From Pseudomonadota bacterium (lineage in GTDB: Bacteria; Pseudomonadota; Alphaproteobacteria; UBA2136; JAPKEQ01), in assembly GCA_036141575.1 (NCBI GenBank), contig JAYZXF010000012.1, positions 1-64,000 of the forward strand: 64,000 bases of DNA, given 5' to 3'. This document shows, in pieces, positions 1 to 11,900 of the stretch (its first letter is position 1; the number at the start of each line of letters is the position of its first letter). The translations under genes were made by a program, and so were the position numbers. A model generated the notes under the pieces. The model had not been told where the DNA came from. It saw only the letters and a list, made by a program, of their open reading frames with translations, and ran no database searches.

Positions 1-1
1 T

Positions 2-3000
2 TCAAATGGTGGTGCAGCAACCTCTTTAAGCTTAAACCCTTACGGTGGTCAGGTAAGTATTGCAGATCATGTTTCAGCAACCCTGAACCTGAATGGCAAT
101 AATATTGTAAAAGTATTGGACCCTGTTGCTGATCATCATGCAGCAACAAAAGGCTATGTAGATGCACAAATCGCCTCTGGCGGTGCTGATAACCTTGGTA
201 ACCATACGGCAACGCAGAATTTGGTTACAGGTGGTTATTATATCTCTAATGATGGTGACGATGAAGGTTTTTATGTGAGAGCTGACGGTAATGCTTCTGT
301 TGGTCCTGCCGGAACCGTTGGTGCTGCAAGGTTATCTGTTGCAGGTGCTCTTAAAATTTCAAGTGATGGTAATGGATGTAATGCTGCTAATGCAGGTACA
401 TTAAAGTACGTAGGAGGGTATTTACACATTTGTGATGGTACTCAACTGCGCTATTTAAGTGAACTTGGTCAACGTGCTGCTGTTGCAAACGTTGATATGG
501 CAAGTAATACGATTATAAACGTTGCCACGCCAGTAAATACTGAAGATGCAGCAAATAAGGCTTATGTAGATGCCGCTGTTGCTTCTGGCGGTGCTGATAA
601 CCTTGGTGACCATACGGCAACGCAGAATATTATTCTGGGCTCTAATGTCCTAACAAATGATGAAACGCTGAACGCGGGCGGAACCGTTAATGGTATTACG
701 CTAACAGGTACGCGAATCAACCAAGAAGGTTACAGTGGTGGTGGAGGTTTTGTTGGCATAACTGTAAATAACAGAGCCACAACAGGTGAATCAGGAATTA
801 TTTTCCAAAATGGGCCAACGGTAAACCGAGGCTCTATTCTTGCAAGAACATCAGATGCAGGGGCAACATCATCAGAAATGGCTTTTGTTATTAGGGATAA
901 TGACTCGTACGAAGAAAGAGTCACGTTAACACGTGATGGCTTAGGTATTGGTACGGCCTCTCCATCATCAACGCTTCATGTGGCAGGTGACTCAACGGTA
1001 TCTGGTATCTTTGAAGTTGATGGTGATAATAATAGAGGTATCTCTATTATGCGTTATGCAGATTTTGTTCAGCCGATGGCTTTGCGTGTTCATGCAGAAG
1101 GATCAGGAACAGCAAACCAAGCCTTCTTCTTCCCAACTCAGGCTATTTCAGGGACTCAAGTTGGTTACGTTGGGGTTGGTGTAAACCCTGCAGAGGTTCC
1201 TCCTCAGTCTCGCTTGCATGTTTACGGTGATCTTCAGGTTGGTAATGATAGCGCAGCCTGTAGTGTGGGTAAAGCCGGTGCAATTCGTTATAACTCTGGC
1301 GATATTGAATTCTGTAATGGTACAGCATGGGCGTCAGTTGGTGGCACAGGTGCGGACAACCTTGGTGACCATACGGCAACGCAGAACATTGAGCTCGCAG
1401 GCAACTGGCTTTCAGGTGATGGTGATGCTGAAGGTGTTCAGGTTCATAACGGTGGTGGTGTCGGCCTTGGTGTTGCCGCAAGCGCTGATGGTATTAATTT
1501 GCATGGTTACCGCGTACGTATTTTAGATCCTGGCGGGGCATCACAAGCAACGCATATGTTTATACGCAATGATGCAGGTAGTGATTTAGACTTTATTTCT
1601 TACCATACAGACCATGTTGGTGGAAGACTCTTTAATGTGGACGCTGGCGGTGCTGCTATTGCTTATGGAGGTACGGGCAGGTTAGCTCTGGGTACAACGG
1701 CGAGTCAGCCCATGTCTTTCAGCACAAACAATGCTGAGCGCATGCGTATTAATAGTGCAGGTAATGTAGGTATTGGAACTGATAGTCCATCAAGCACACT
1801 TCATGTAGCTGGTGATGTTCAGATTGGTAACTCAAGTGCGACATGTGCCGCTACAACAGCAGGTGCCATTCGCTATAACTCTGGTGATGTAGAGTTTTGT
1901 AATGGTTCAGCTTGGGCCTCAGTTGGTGGCTCAGGTGCGGATAACCTTGGTAACAAACAAGACTTTGCAAATGGTTATAGTAACTTCCTGCGTTTAGGTA
2001 TTGATGCCAATAATAATGAAACGAGCGCCTATGCGGGGTATCTGATTTTTAATGATTTAGCGGATACGGCGACAGCAAACCAAGCTTCAGCATATTTTGC
2101 ATATGATGAGCGTGTTAGTGGTATTAAAATTGGTACAGGTAATGTGCAGTCAGCGACTGACGCAACAGCTATTTATCTAAAGTCTGACGGTAAGTTTGGT
2201 ATTGGTACAGAGTCTCCATCAAGTACGCTTCATGTTGCGGGTGACCAGCGCCTAGATGGTAACCTGATTTTTAGCCCTGAAAATAATGGTTCGAATGATC
2301 AGACGTCTATTGAGGTGGAAGGGACTGCAAGTCTCGCACTTTATGCAGACAGTGTGATTAACTTTTATGAAAGTGATGATGATATTCGCAAAATGCGATT
2401 TGATCTAAACAATGCGCAAATGACGATTGGTAATAACGCTCAAGAGGCTTCTTCTACGCTTTATGTGGATGGTGATATTCAGTTGGGTGACCAAAGTCAT
2501 GCATGTGTGGCAGCTAAAGCTGGTGCGATTCGTTATAACTCAGGTAATGTAGAATTTTGTAACGGTACAGCTTGGGCTGCTCTCTCGTCTGCTTCTGGTG
2601 TTGGTAATGCTGGTGGTAATAACACTGAGGTGCAGTACAACGGTGCAGGTACGCTTGCAGGTCACGCTGACTTTACGTACAACGGTGCGGGTATGCTTGC
2701 TCTTACGGGTGACCCATCAACAAGTCTTTATATTGATAACAATGCAGCCACTGGTTACGGTATTAGCGTGAATGCAGGTCACGCCAATAACAATGTCAGT
2801 GCAATTTCTGCTGTAAATGCAGGTGATGCAGGTACGGCAGTGTATGGTGGAAGCACTTCAGCATCAGGTACAACGTTTGGTGTACGTGGTGATGTCGCTA
2901 GCCCGAACGGAACAGCGATTCAAGGTTATGCATCCTCTTCAACAGGTGCAACAAAAGGTGTGTATGGTCAAACTCAAAGTGCCTCTGGTATTGGTGTGAT

Positions 3001-5206
3001 GGGTTATGCAGGTCACGCATCTGGCGGTATGGGTATTTATGGTGAAACCGCTGCAAGCGGTGGCGCAGCTATTATGGGTTATGTCGGTAATGCCACAAGT
3101 ACTGCAACAGCAGTTTATGGTGAAACAGGTAGTAACGCTGGTGCGTCAGGTGTGATGGGTTACGCCACAAATGCAGCCGGCACGTCAATTGGTGTAACAG
3201 GTATTACAGGTAGTGCCAGCGGACATGGTGTTTATGCTGATAATACAGCCGGCGGCCCAGCTATTGGCGTTGGTACGGGTAATATTGCTCTATCTGATAG
3301 TTATATTTCTAACGATGGTGGCGATGAAGGTATCCGTATTGATAATAATGGTAACGTGGGTATTGGTACCACGTCACCAGACTCGCCTCTGCATGTAGTT
3401 CAAGGGGGTTCATCTGGTGCTGGTATTGTATCTGTAAGGCATGGTGGGGCAGCTGTTGTTCGTGTACGTAGGACTAATGGTACAGAAGCTCTCCCAACTG
3501 CTGTTCTTGCCGATAATGTTATTGGTAACTTTAGTTTCCAGGGGTATGCTACAACGGATTATCTTGATACAGCGTCTGCAGCAATTAAAGCGATTGCAGA
3601 AGAAAACTTTACAGATTCAACAGGTGCTGCAGCCTTAAGGTTTGATACACGCCCAACCGGTGTAGCCGTTGCTACTGAGCGTATGCGTGTTACATCTGAA
3701 GGTTTGGTTGGTATTGGTACGGATAGTCCATCAAGCACACTTCACGTGGCAGGTGATATTCAAGTTGGTAACTCAAGTGCGACATGTGCCGCTACAACGG
3801 CTGGTGGTATGCGTTACAATGGCGGTGCTATTGAATATTGTAATGGCACGGCTTGGACAGGCCTGGCTGCTGGTGGCGGTGATAACCTTGGTAACCATCA
3901 GGCTGCTCAGAATATTGCTATGGGGAGCTATAGAATTAGTGCAGATGGAGATGAAGAAGGCCTTGCTTTTAATGCAAACGGTACAGTTTCTGTTTCTGCA
4001 TCAGTGGTGGGAAGCTCTTTATATGTAGTTAACTCTACTTCGAATGGTTCTGCAGTGGGAGCAAGTGCTCCTGCTTTAGGGGCTGCCTTTTACACATATC
4101 TAAATAATTCAGCAAGTCGTGGTTACCGCGCCTATGTAGACGCATCTAGTGCATCAGGATTATTTGTGGAAGCTATTGCTGCGAATTCAACAGGTGGTGT
4201 CATTAATGCAAACCATGCTGATGCTGTTGGTTTAAGTGTTCGAAATACCAACGCAACAGGAAAGGCGATTGTTGTGCCGAGTGGCCTTGTTGGTATCGGT
4301 ACGGATAGCCCATCAAGCACACTCCATGTTTCAGGAACACTTATTGTTGCAAATGGCGGTGAGGCTTGTGCGGCAACAACTGCCGGTGGTATGCGTTACA
4401 ATGGTGGTGCTATTGAATTTTGTGATGGCTCATCTTGGACAGCTCTAGGTGCAGCTGGTGGCGGTGATAACCTTGGTAACCATCAGGCAGGTCAAACAGT
4501 GGTTCTGAATAATAATAGAATTGCCAATGATACAGGTGCGAATGAAGGTATTAGTATTGATGGAAACGGGCGAGGGACGTGGGGCTTTTACGCTGATCCT
4601 TTAGATGGTCCTGTCGGTTTAACGTTGAATAGTTTGACAGGTACAAATGGAACGACACCTTCAATACACTTTGCTCAAAACTGGACAACTATGGGGCATG
4701 TATCTGCTGTTTATGATGGTTACTATAGTGGTCAGCATAATGCACATATGCGTATTTCAAACACATCAAACACGCAAATTTGGCTAGATGCTGCAGGCCT
4801 TGTAGGTATTGGTACAGAAGACCCATCAAGCACACTTCATGTTGTTGGTGACGGTACATTTAACGGTGAAGTCTTCGCAACGCAGTTTAACGGTAGCTCG
4901 GATGAGCGCCTGAAAGAGAACATCCGTACAGTGATGAACCCTATTGAACTGATCCGTAAGATCCGTGGTGTGTTCTTCACATGGAAAGAGAGTGGTAAAG
5001 AAAGCTCGGGTGTGATTGCCCAAGAGGTACAAAAAGTCATGCCTCAAGCTGTGAAGCAGCGTCCTGATGGCATGCTGTCTGTTGAATACGATCAGCTGAT
5101 TGCACCACTTATTGAAGCTGTGAAGATTCAGCAAGATGAAATTGAAGCTCTGAAGGCACAAAACGCTGACTTACTGGAGCGCGTGAACAATCTGGAGGGT
5201 AAATAA
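2..5206 (+). CDS. Large fibre-like surface protein with C-terminal S74 chaperone domain (5' partial)
   Basis: The reading frame is open from the first bases of the window, so the N-terminus lies upstream; 1734 residues are visible. It consists of irregular repeats. Collar-type units resemble 'DAANKAYVDA', and spacers 'GADNLGNHTATQN' are followed by 'SGDGDxEG' segments. 'GIGTDSPSSTLHVAGD' units occur about six times, each often followed by a two-cysteine unit (C..AG.IRYN.G..EFCNGTAW). The last ~100 residues (from nt ~4895) match the peptidase S74 intramolecular chaperone of phage tail spikes and endosialidases: 'SSDERLKENIRTV', 'GVIAQEVQ', 'VEYDQLIAPLIEAVK', then a coiled coil. In that family the domain drives trimerisation and cleaves itself off through a Ser/Lys pair. 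The role as a trimeric cell-surface fibre or adhesin is inferred. The next gene is its paralogue, 0 nt away. Confidence 0.8.
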   Translation, partial: SNGGAATSLSLNPYGGQVSIADHVSATLNLNGNNIVKVLDPVADHHAATKGYVDAQIASGGADNLGNHTATQNLVTGGYYISNDGDDEGFYVRADGNASVGPAGTVGAARLSVAGALKISSDGNGCNAANAGTLKYVGGYLHICDGTQLRYLSELGQRAAVANVDMASNTIINVATPVNTEDAANKAYVDAAVASGGADNLGDHTATQNIILGSNVLTNDETLNAGGTVNGITLTGTRINQEGYSGGGGFVGITVNNRATTGESGIIFQNGPTVNRGSILARTSDAGATSSEMAFVIRDNDSYEERVTLTRDGLGIGTASPSSTLHVAGDSTVSGIFEVDGDNNRGISIMRYADFVQPMALRVHAEGSGTANQAFFFPTQAISGTQVGYVGVGVNPAEVPPQSRLHVYGDLQVGNDSAACSVGKAGAIRYNSGDIEFCNGTAWASVGGTGADNLGDHTATQNIELAGNWLSGDGDAEGVQVHNGGGVGLGVAASADGINLHGYRVRILDPGGASQATHMFIRNDAGSDLDFISYHTDHVGGRLFNVDAGGAAIAYGGTGRLALGTTASQPMSFSTNNAERMRINSAGNVGIGTDSPSSTLHVAGDVQIGNSSATCAATTAGAIRYNSGDVEFCNGSAWASVGGSGADNLGNKQDFANGYSNFLRLGIDANNNETSAYAGYLIFNDLADTATANQASAYFAYDERVSGIKIGTGNVQSATDATAIYLKSDGKFGIGTESPSSTLHVAGDQRLDGNLIFSPENNGSNDQTSIEVEGTASLALYADSVINFYESDDDIRKMRFDLNNAQMTIGNNAQEASSTLYVDGDIQLGDQSHACVAAKAGAIRYNSGNVEFCNGTAWAALSSASGVGNAGGNNTEVQYNGAGTLAGHADFTYNGAGMLALTGDPSTSLYIDNNAATGYGISVNAGHANNNVSAISAVNAGDAGTAVYGGSTSASGTTFGVRGDVASPNGTAIQGYASSSTGATKGVYGQTQSASGIGVMGYAGHASGGMGIYGETAASGGAAIMGYVGNATSTATAVYGETGSNAGASGVMGYATNAAGTSIGVTGITGSASGHGVYADNTAGGPAIGVGTGNIALSDSYISNDGGDEGIRIDNNGNVGIGTTSPDSPLHVVQGGSSGAGIVSVRHGGAAVVRVRRTNGTEALPTAVLADNVIGNFSFQGYATTDYLDTASAAIKAIAEENFTDSTGAAALRFDTRPTGVAVATERMRVTSEGLVGIGTDSPSSTLHVAGDIQVGNSSATCAATTAGGMRYNGGAIEYCNGTAWTGLAAGGGDNLGNHQAAQNIAMGSYRISADGDEEGLAFNANGTVSVSASVVGSSLYVVNSTSNGSAVGASAPALGAAFYTYLNNSASRGYRAYVDASSASGLFVEAIAANSTGGVINANHADAVGLSVRNTNATGKAIVVPSGLVGIGTDSPSSTLHVSGTLIVANGGEACAATTAGGMRYNGGAIEFCDGSSWTALGAAGGGDNLGNHQAGQTVVLNNNRIANDTGANEGISIDGNGRGTWGFYADPLDGPVGLTLNSLTGTNGTTPSIHFAQNWTTMGHVSAVYDGYYSGQHNAHMRISNTSNTQIWLDAAGLVGIGTEDPSSTLHVVGDGTFNGEVFATQFNGSSDERLKENIRTVMNPIELIRKIRGVFFTWKESGKESSGVIAQEVQKVMPQAVKQRPDGMLSVEYDQLIAPLIEAVKIQQDEIEALKAQNADLLERVNNLEGK

Positions 5207-8200
5207 ATGAACTTCCAGAAAATGAACATTACACAAGGTGTAGGATATAAGGCTATGAAAACAAAAACACTAAAGCGCTTATTTATTTTAACAACACTCA
5301 TGATGCTGCCACTGGTTGCCACTGCGCAAACCTGTCCTGCAGCGCCTGTGGGTGATGTAAAAGATCCTGTATTCCAGCTTATTGCAAATGCAAGTGATCG
5401 TTTTCAGATTGGTGCAACAGACTCTGTAAGTAGCACAATTCGAGGTGCGATGGTTTGGGATGATACCAATAGCACAATTGCTGTTTGTGATGGCACAAAT
5501 TGGGTAACGCTTGGGTCTGGCGGCGGTGGCGCAAATGCTCTAGATGATTTAACCGATGTGACAAACGATGGTGACAGTCAGTTATTTGCACGTGGAGTTG
5601 CGGATCCAACAACAATGACACAAAGTGTTGTGATTGGTCAAAATGCGGCTGTGAATGCAACTGGCAGTCTTACAAACAGTGTGTTTATTGGTTGGGAAGC
5701 AGGTGGTCGAGCTGTAAACCCTGACGGTAATATGCTTGGAAACACAGTGATGGGTGCCCGTGCAGGGTATGGGCTGAGCCATAATGCCAATGATAACACC
5801 ATTATTGGTTATCAGGCTGGTCAAGGTGTTGAAAATGGCGATGAAAACGTACTTATTGGTAAGCTTGCGGGTAGTAATATTGTAGGCGGAGGACGTAACA
5901 TTATTATTGGTTCTAATACTTCAGCGCTTGGGCCAACAGTATTTGATACTCTAAATATTGGTAATACAATTTATGGTGATACCAGTGAGACAACAGTGGG
6001 TATTGGTGTTGAGTCTCCATCAAGCACACTCCATGTAGCAGGTGATGTTCAGATTGGTAACTCAAGTGCAACATGTACAGGCACAACAGCCGGTGCGATG
6101 CGCTATAACGGCGGTAACATTGAGTTCTGTAATGGTACAGCTTGGGGCGCTATGGGTGGCGGCGGTGATAACCTTGGTAACCATACTGCAACGCAAAATA
6201 TCCAACTTGGCAGCTATTACCTAAGTGGTGATGGCGGTGATGAAGGGATTACTGTTGATAGCACTGGTCAGGTTGGTATTGGTACGGCCTTTCCATCTGA
6301 AACATTGCATATTATGGGTACTATTAGAGCGGAAAGTAACCTCCCTATTATGTCTCTCTTTGATATAAATGGTGGAGTTGATCTAAAGCGCTGGGACTTG
6401 CGTGTAGAATCTGGTGGTATATTACGTGTTCAAGCTTTAAGTGATACAGGTTCTGGTGGTGGTCAAATTATTGACTTTGGCAGATCTGCTAATAATGTGG
6501 CATATGCAAAATTTGGTAATAATATCCCAGCACTATATGTAGATGTGATTAATGATGATGTTGGTATTGCTACAGATAGTCCATCAAGCACCCTTCATGT
6601 AGCTGGTGATATCCAAATTGGTAACGATAGCGCGACGTGTGACAGTGATCGTGCTGGTGCAATCCGTTATAATGGCGGCGTACTCCAGTTTTGTAATGGT
6701 ACAGCTTGGGGCACGCTTGGTGTAGCAGGTGGTGGTGATAACCTTGGTAACCACCAGGCTGGTCAAAATATTCAACTTGGTAATTATTACCTAAGTGGTG
6801 ATGGTGACGATGAAGGAATTACTGTCGCGAATGATGGTAAAGTTGGTGTTGGTTCTGGAGACCCTGCACAAAACCTGCATGTTTATGACTCTGCAGCCGA
6901 AGGTGAAATTATTGTTGAGGGTGACGAGACAAAATGGTCTGGTTTAACGTTAATAACAGCAGGTGATGGTCAGACAACGCATTCTAATGCAGGCGCTAAA
7001 GCTTGGTCTATTTATGCTGGTGGAGAAAATTATACAAACGTGGCGCAACGTGAAGATTTAGGTTTTTCTTACTGGAATGGTGCAAGCTGGAAAGTTCCTA
7101 TGATGATTAAAGATGGCGGTAATGTTGGTATTGGTACTATTGAACCTTCAACAACACTTCATGTGGATGGCGCTGCGCGTGCAGGATCTTTCCAGTGGGA
7201 AGATGGTGTAAACCGTATTACCAATAATGATGGTGGCGGTAACGTAAATATCCGCTTTGGTCATGAACATGATGGTGGCCAAGTCTTTACCCATGCTGGT
7301 GGTGCGGCTGAAATTGAATCTAATATTGATAACGTGAGCAATACATACCTAGATTTCAGAGTATCCTCTAACCCTGGTGCGGGAACTGGTCAACCAGTCA
7401 CGTGGGGCTCGCTCTTCCGTATTAGTAAAGATGATGTAACGTTTGATGGTACCTCTCTGCTAGGGGGCGGTGCTGATAACCTGGGTGACCATGTCGCGAC
7501 ACAAGTGCTAGATATGGGGTATAACTCTATTTCTAAAACCAGTTATATTTCAGTAAATGATGGTGTGAACAGTAATTATGGTTTCATTACTGAGGCGGGC
7601 CTTGATGGTATTGGTTTAACGGGTAATTCAGCACGACTAAATGATCCTGAGTTTTATGTAAGCGATTCTGGTAGAATTGGTATTGGTACAACAGCGCCAA
7701 GCACAATTCTAATGATTGAGAATAATGGTTCAACAGTGGTGCGTGCAAGAGGGCATGATAATTCAGCTATCCAAGGTGCTCCTTATTATATTTCTGAAAA
7801 AGCTCGTGGAACAAAAGCTGCCCCACTTGCTGTACAAAGTGGAGATAACCTCGCAGCTTATGAAATGGGTGGTTATGATGGCTCAGGTTATACAGGGGCA
7901 ACAGCATCTGTAAAAGCATTGGCAACAGAAAACTTTACCAATAGTGCACATGGTACGGCCTTGCGTTTTGAGACAACGCCAGAAGGAACAATTACGCGCC
8001 AAACACGTATGTATATTGGTGCTGATGGCAATGTAGGTATCGGCACACAGGCACCATCTAGCACATTACATGTTATTGGTGACTCATACTTGGGTGCGGC
8101 GTCTTCAGTGCAAAGAACATTTGTTTCATCTTGGGGGGTGGGGTCTGATATAGATACACTCCTTCCTGGTTCGACATCGGGGCCATTCTTAGAAGGTGGA

Positions 8201-8932
8201 TCAAACAGTCATATGGTCTTCTCTCTAAGAGATAATGATGCAAATGATGGTTTCTACTTTGTCGGTACAGGAGGTAACTATGGGACTGATAATACTCGAG
8301 ATGAAGCATTGATGACCATTCAGAGTGACGGTGATGTAGGTATTGGTACAACAGCGCCGAATGGTACGTTGCATGTCAATAGTACATCTGGTGATGCAAT
8401 CTATATTGCAAGTGGCCTTGTGAATGGTGCTGATATTAGAATGGGTGCAGCAGGTTTTCTACTAGCTGATGCTTCAGTACATGTAGGTTTGGATGGAACA
8501 AACTCTTCTACAACGTCTAAATTTAGAATTGTAAAAGATGTCACAACTGATCCTGGCTCTGCTCCCTCAGTATTTGATGTGAGTGAGTCAGGTGCTGTTG
8601 TTGCCAGTGGTACCGTTACAGCCACTGGTTTTATAAACAGTTCGGATAAACGCCTTAAGGATGAGATCCGCACGGTCATGAATCCTCTGGAAATTGTCAA
8701 GAAACTTCGCGGTGTGTTCTATAAGTGGAAGGACTCTGGAAGAGAAAGCGCAGGTGTTATTGCACAGGAAGTACGTGAAGTGCTGCCAAGTGCTGTGCAT
8801 GAGCGCGAAGATGGGATGCTTGCTGTAGAATATAACCAATTGATTGCACCGATGATTGAAGCCATCAAGCTGCAACAAGAACAGATTGACGCTCTGAAAG
8901 CTGAAGTTGAGGAATTAAAACGAGCTCAATAA
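5207..8932 (+). CDS. Secreted fibre-like protein with C-terminal S74 chaperone domain
   Basis: Paralogue of the preceding gene; 1241 residues. The ATG at 5207 has a strong GGAGGG (5194-5199) 7 nt upstream. An internal ATG at 5255 begins a cleaner signal peptide ('MKTKTLKRLFILTTL...ATAQ'), so mature export is likely with either start. A head-like region around residues 190-240 has 'NTIIGYQAG', 'NVLIGKLAG', 'NIIIGSN' units. Then come 'GIGT..PSSTLHV' units with the two-cysteine insert 'C..TTAGAMRYNGG..EFCNGTAW'. The S74 chaperone starts near residue 1145 ('SSDKRLKDE', 'GVIAQEVREV', 'VEYNQLIAPMIEAIK') and ends in a coiled coil. The signal peptide argues for a cell-envelope protein, not a phage tail fibre. 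Function as adhesin or fibre is inferred from domain architecture only. Confidence 0.8.
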   Translation: MNFQKMNITQGVGYKAMKTKTLKRLFILTTLMMLPLVATAQTCPAAPVGDVKDPVFQLIANASDRFQIGATDSVSSTIRGAMVWDDTNSTIAVCDGTNWVTLGSGGGGANALDDLTDVTNDGDSQLFARGVADPTTMTQSVVIGQNAAVNATGSLTNSVFIGWEAGGRAVNPDGNMLGNTVMGARAGYGLSHNANDNTIIGYQAGQGVENGDENVLIGKLAGSNIVGGGRNIIIGSNTSALGPTVFDTLNIGNTIYGDTSETTVGIGVESPSSTLHVAGDVQIGNSSATCTGTTAGAMRYNGGNIEFCNGTAWGAMGGGGDNLGNHTATQNIQLGSYYLSGDGGDEGITVDSTGQVGIGTAFPSETLHIMGTIRAESNLPIMSLFDINGGVDLKRWDLRVESGGILRVQALSDTGSGGGQIIDFGRSANNVAYAKFGNNIPALYVDVINDDVGIATDSPSSTLHVAGDIQIGNDSATCDSDRAGAIRYNGGVLQFCNGTAWGTLGVAGGGDNLGNHQAGQNIQLGNYYLSGDGDDEGITVANDGKVGVGSGDPAQNLHVYDSAAEGEIIVEGDETKWSGLTLITAGDGQTTHSNAGAKAWSIYAGGENYTNVAQREDLGFSYWNGASWKVPMMIKDGGNVGIGTIEPSTTLHVDGAARAGSFQWEDGVNRITNNDGGGNVNIRFGHEHDGGQVFTHAGGAAEIESNIDNVSNTYLDFRVSSNPGAGTGQPVTWGSLFRISKDDVTFDGTSLLGGGADNLGDHVATQVLDMGYNSISKTSYISVNDGVNSNYGFITEAGLDGIGLTGNSARLNDPEFYVSDSGRIGIGTTAPSTILMIENNGSTVVRARGHDNSAIQGAPYYISEKARGTKAAPLAVQSGDNLAAYEMGGYDGSGYTGATASVKALATENFTNSAHGTALRFETTPEGTITRQTRMYIGADGNVGIGTQAPSSTLHVIGDSYLGAASSVQRTFVSSWGVGSDIDTLLPGSTSGPFLEGGSNSHMVFSLRDNDANDGFYFVGTGGNYGTDNTRDEALMTIQSDGDVGIGTTAPNGTLHVNSTSGDAIYIASGLVNGADIRMGAAGFLLADASVHVGLDGTNSSTTSKFRIVKDVTTDPGSAPSVFDVSESGAVVASGTVTATGFINSSDKRLKDEIRTVMNPLEIVKKLRGVFYKWKDSGRESAGVIAQEVREVLPSAVHEREDGMLAVEYNQLIAPMIEAIKLQQEQIDALKAEVEELKRAQ

Positions 8933-8970
8933 GTACAATAAAAATAAAAAAAAGATAAATAAAAACGTGT

Positions 8971-11900
8971 GTGGAAGCTGTGTATAAAATAATAGGGAAA
9001 CTAAAAAGGACTCTGTTGCTACTAGGGGTACTGTGCGGTGCCTCTTTCAGCGTTTATGCGGCCGATGGTCATGTTGTGGCACACACAGCGAATGTTAATA
9101 TTGATGAGCATGGTATTTGCTACAATGTAGATAATCAACACCTTTCCACTGAAGCTATCTTTGTGCCAACAAAAACTCTGACAGAATGGCAAAGTTTTAT
9201 CGATGAGGCTCCAGAAAATGTAACGCTAATTTCTTGCAATGACCTTGCCTGTCTTAACCCTGCAAATGTCAATACAATTGGTCCGGCAGGGTCTATTTGT
9301 GATGGGATGTTAATTGTTGACAATGCAATGCTGCATACAGCTGCTTCCGCTGTGGTGGGTGGGGATGAATCATACGATATAAATCATGCAGGTACAGAGT
9401 ACTCATTTGCAGATACTGCAAATAATGTCTTTACAGGACAAGTGACAGACTATGACAGCCTGTTTGAGAACACTGCCTTTAATGGTGATATTGGCTATTG
9501 GGATACCCGCAGTGCTGCAAACTTTAATGACACATTTAGAGGGGCTTCATCCTTTAACCAAGATATTAGTGGTTGGGATACGTCAAGTGCCTCAACAATG
9601 AGTCAAACATTTAGAGATGCCACAGCCTTTAACCAAAATATTGGTTCATGGGATATGAGCAATGTGACGTCTATATTTGGAATGTTTAGAGGAGCGACAG
9701 CCTTTAATGGAGATATTACAGGCTGGGATGTGAGTAATGTAAGCTCAATGCGTAATGCTTTCCAGGGGACGGATTCATTCAACCAGCCAATTGGTGTTTG
9801 GACAACGTCATCTCTTTCAAACTTAGGTTATACATTTAGTGGCGCAGACGCCTTTAACCAAGACCTTTCAGGTTGGGATGTAAGTGGTGTAACTGACATG
9901 AATAGTGCATTCTATAGCACTGATGCCTTTAACCAAGATCTATCGGCATGGGATGTAAGTTCTGTAACTAATATGCCGAGCATGTTCTCTAATGCAACAG
10001 TATTTAATGGCAATATCACGACTTGGAATACGGCAAGTGTAACAAATATGGCGAGTATGTTTGCTGGCGCGCCTGCCTTTAACCAGAATATTGGATCATG
10101 GGATACAGGCAATGTAACCAACATGGCGAACATGTTTGATAATGCCACAAACTTTGATGGTAATATTGGTAGTTGGGATACAAGTAGCGTTGATAGCTTT
10201 GCATATATGTTCAGAAACGCACAAAGCTTCAACCAAGATGTAGGTAGCTGGAATACAGCAAGTGCAACAAACATGGCTCGCATGTTTAACAACGCCGATG
10301 GTTTCAACCAGGATCTAAATAGCTGGGATGTAAGTAACGTTACCAATATGGAGTACATGTTCCAAAGTACATCTGGTTTCTCAGGAGATATCTCGAGCTG
10401 GGATGTGAGTAATGTGGTAACGATGGAAGCTATGTTTGCTGGTATGGCTTACACAGGTGATATTTCAGCATGGACCCCAACAAGTCTTGAAAACATGAGG
10501 GCTATGTTTGATAACGGTAGCTTTGGTGGTGATATCTCAGGCTGGACTACGCCAAACCTAACAAATATGAACGGTGCTTTTGGGCGTAACACTGCCTTTG
10601 TTTCAGATCTGAGCAGTTGGGATGTCTCTAATGTAACAGATATGACGAACCTGTTTTATAATACAGACAGCTTTGTTGGCGATATTTCTGGTTGGGACAC
10701 CTCAAGTGTAACAAGTATGAGTGGTATGTTTTATGGTCACGATAATTACAATATTGACCTGAGCAGTTGGGACACAACCAATGTGACGAACATGAACAAC
10801 ATGTTCAACGGTGCAACATCATATAACCAAGACCTATCAGGTTGGTGTGTGCCAAATATTGCCACTAAGCCAGGGAACTTTGATTTAGGTGCAACAGCGT
10901 GGACTGGTGACCCTGACACACGCCCACAGTGGGGTACATGTCCGGCTCTGGATGCAGCATGTTTCAACCCTGCAAACGTAAATACAATTGGTGCAGAGTA
11001 CTCGATTTGTGAGGGTATGCTGATTGTAGATAATGCAATGCTCCGCGCAGAAGCATCAGGTAGTGCAGGTGGTAATGGATCATTTGATATTGTAGGTCCA
11101 GATAGCAATACATACACCTTTGCCGATAGCACGTATAATGTCTTTACTGGTCAGGTAACAGATATGAGTGACCTCTTCAGAGGCACGTCATTCAATGGTG
11201 ATATTGATTACTGGGATACAAGTAATGTGACAGATATGGCTTGGATGTTCGCAAATAACAGCTCCTTCAACCAATATATTGGGAGTTGGGATACAGGTAA
11301 TGTAACAGATATGGCTGTGATGTTTATTAGTACAGCCTTTAACCAAGATATTAGTAGTTGGGACACAAGCTCTGTGACAGCCATGGGTGGAATGTTCCAG
11401 AACAGCTCAGCCTTCAACCAAGATATTGGCGGATGGGATGTGAGCAATGTCACCAATATGGATACCATGTTTGCAGGTACAAGTGCCTTCAACCAGAACA
11501 TTGGCAGTTGGGATACAAGCGCAGTGACAACAATGAATGGTATGTTTAACTGGGCAACAGCCTTTAACCAAGATTTAAGCGGCTGGTGTGTAAGTAATAT
11601 TGCCTCTGAACCATCAAACTTTGATGATGGTGCCGGTAGCTGGACCGATCCGAAGCCTGTATGGGGCACATGTCCGGCTCTGGATGCAGCATGTTTCAAC
11701 CCAGCAAACGTGAATACAATTGGTGCAGAGTACTCGATTTGTGAGGGTATGCTGATTGTAGATAATGCGATGTTACGCGCAGAAGCTTCAGGTAATGCAG
11801 GTGGTAATGGGTCATTTGATCTTGTAGGTCCAGATAGCAATACATACACCTTTGCTGATAGCACATATAATGTCTTCACCGGTCAGGTGACGGATATGAG

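Noticed and set aside
1-8932. Prophage tail-fibre module
   Set aside because: Only the S74 domain is phage-like. The second protein has a signal peptide, neighbours are secreted surface proteins, and no capsid, baseplate, lysis or integrase gene is seen; the region left of the window is not visible.
11208-11879. Antisense open frame of 223 codons opposite the BspA-like repeats
   Set aside because: It mirrors the repeat structure of the sense gene ('SWLKAV..', 'VTLLVSQ'), as expected from a shadow frame of repeated DNA.
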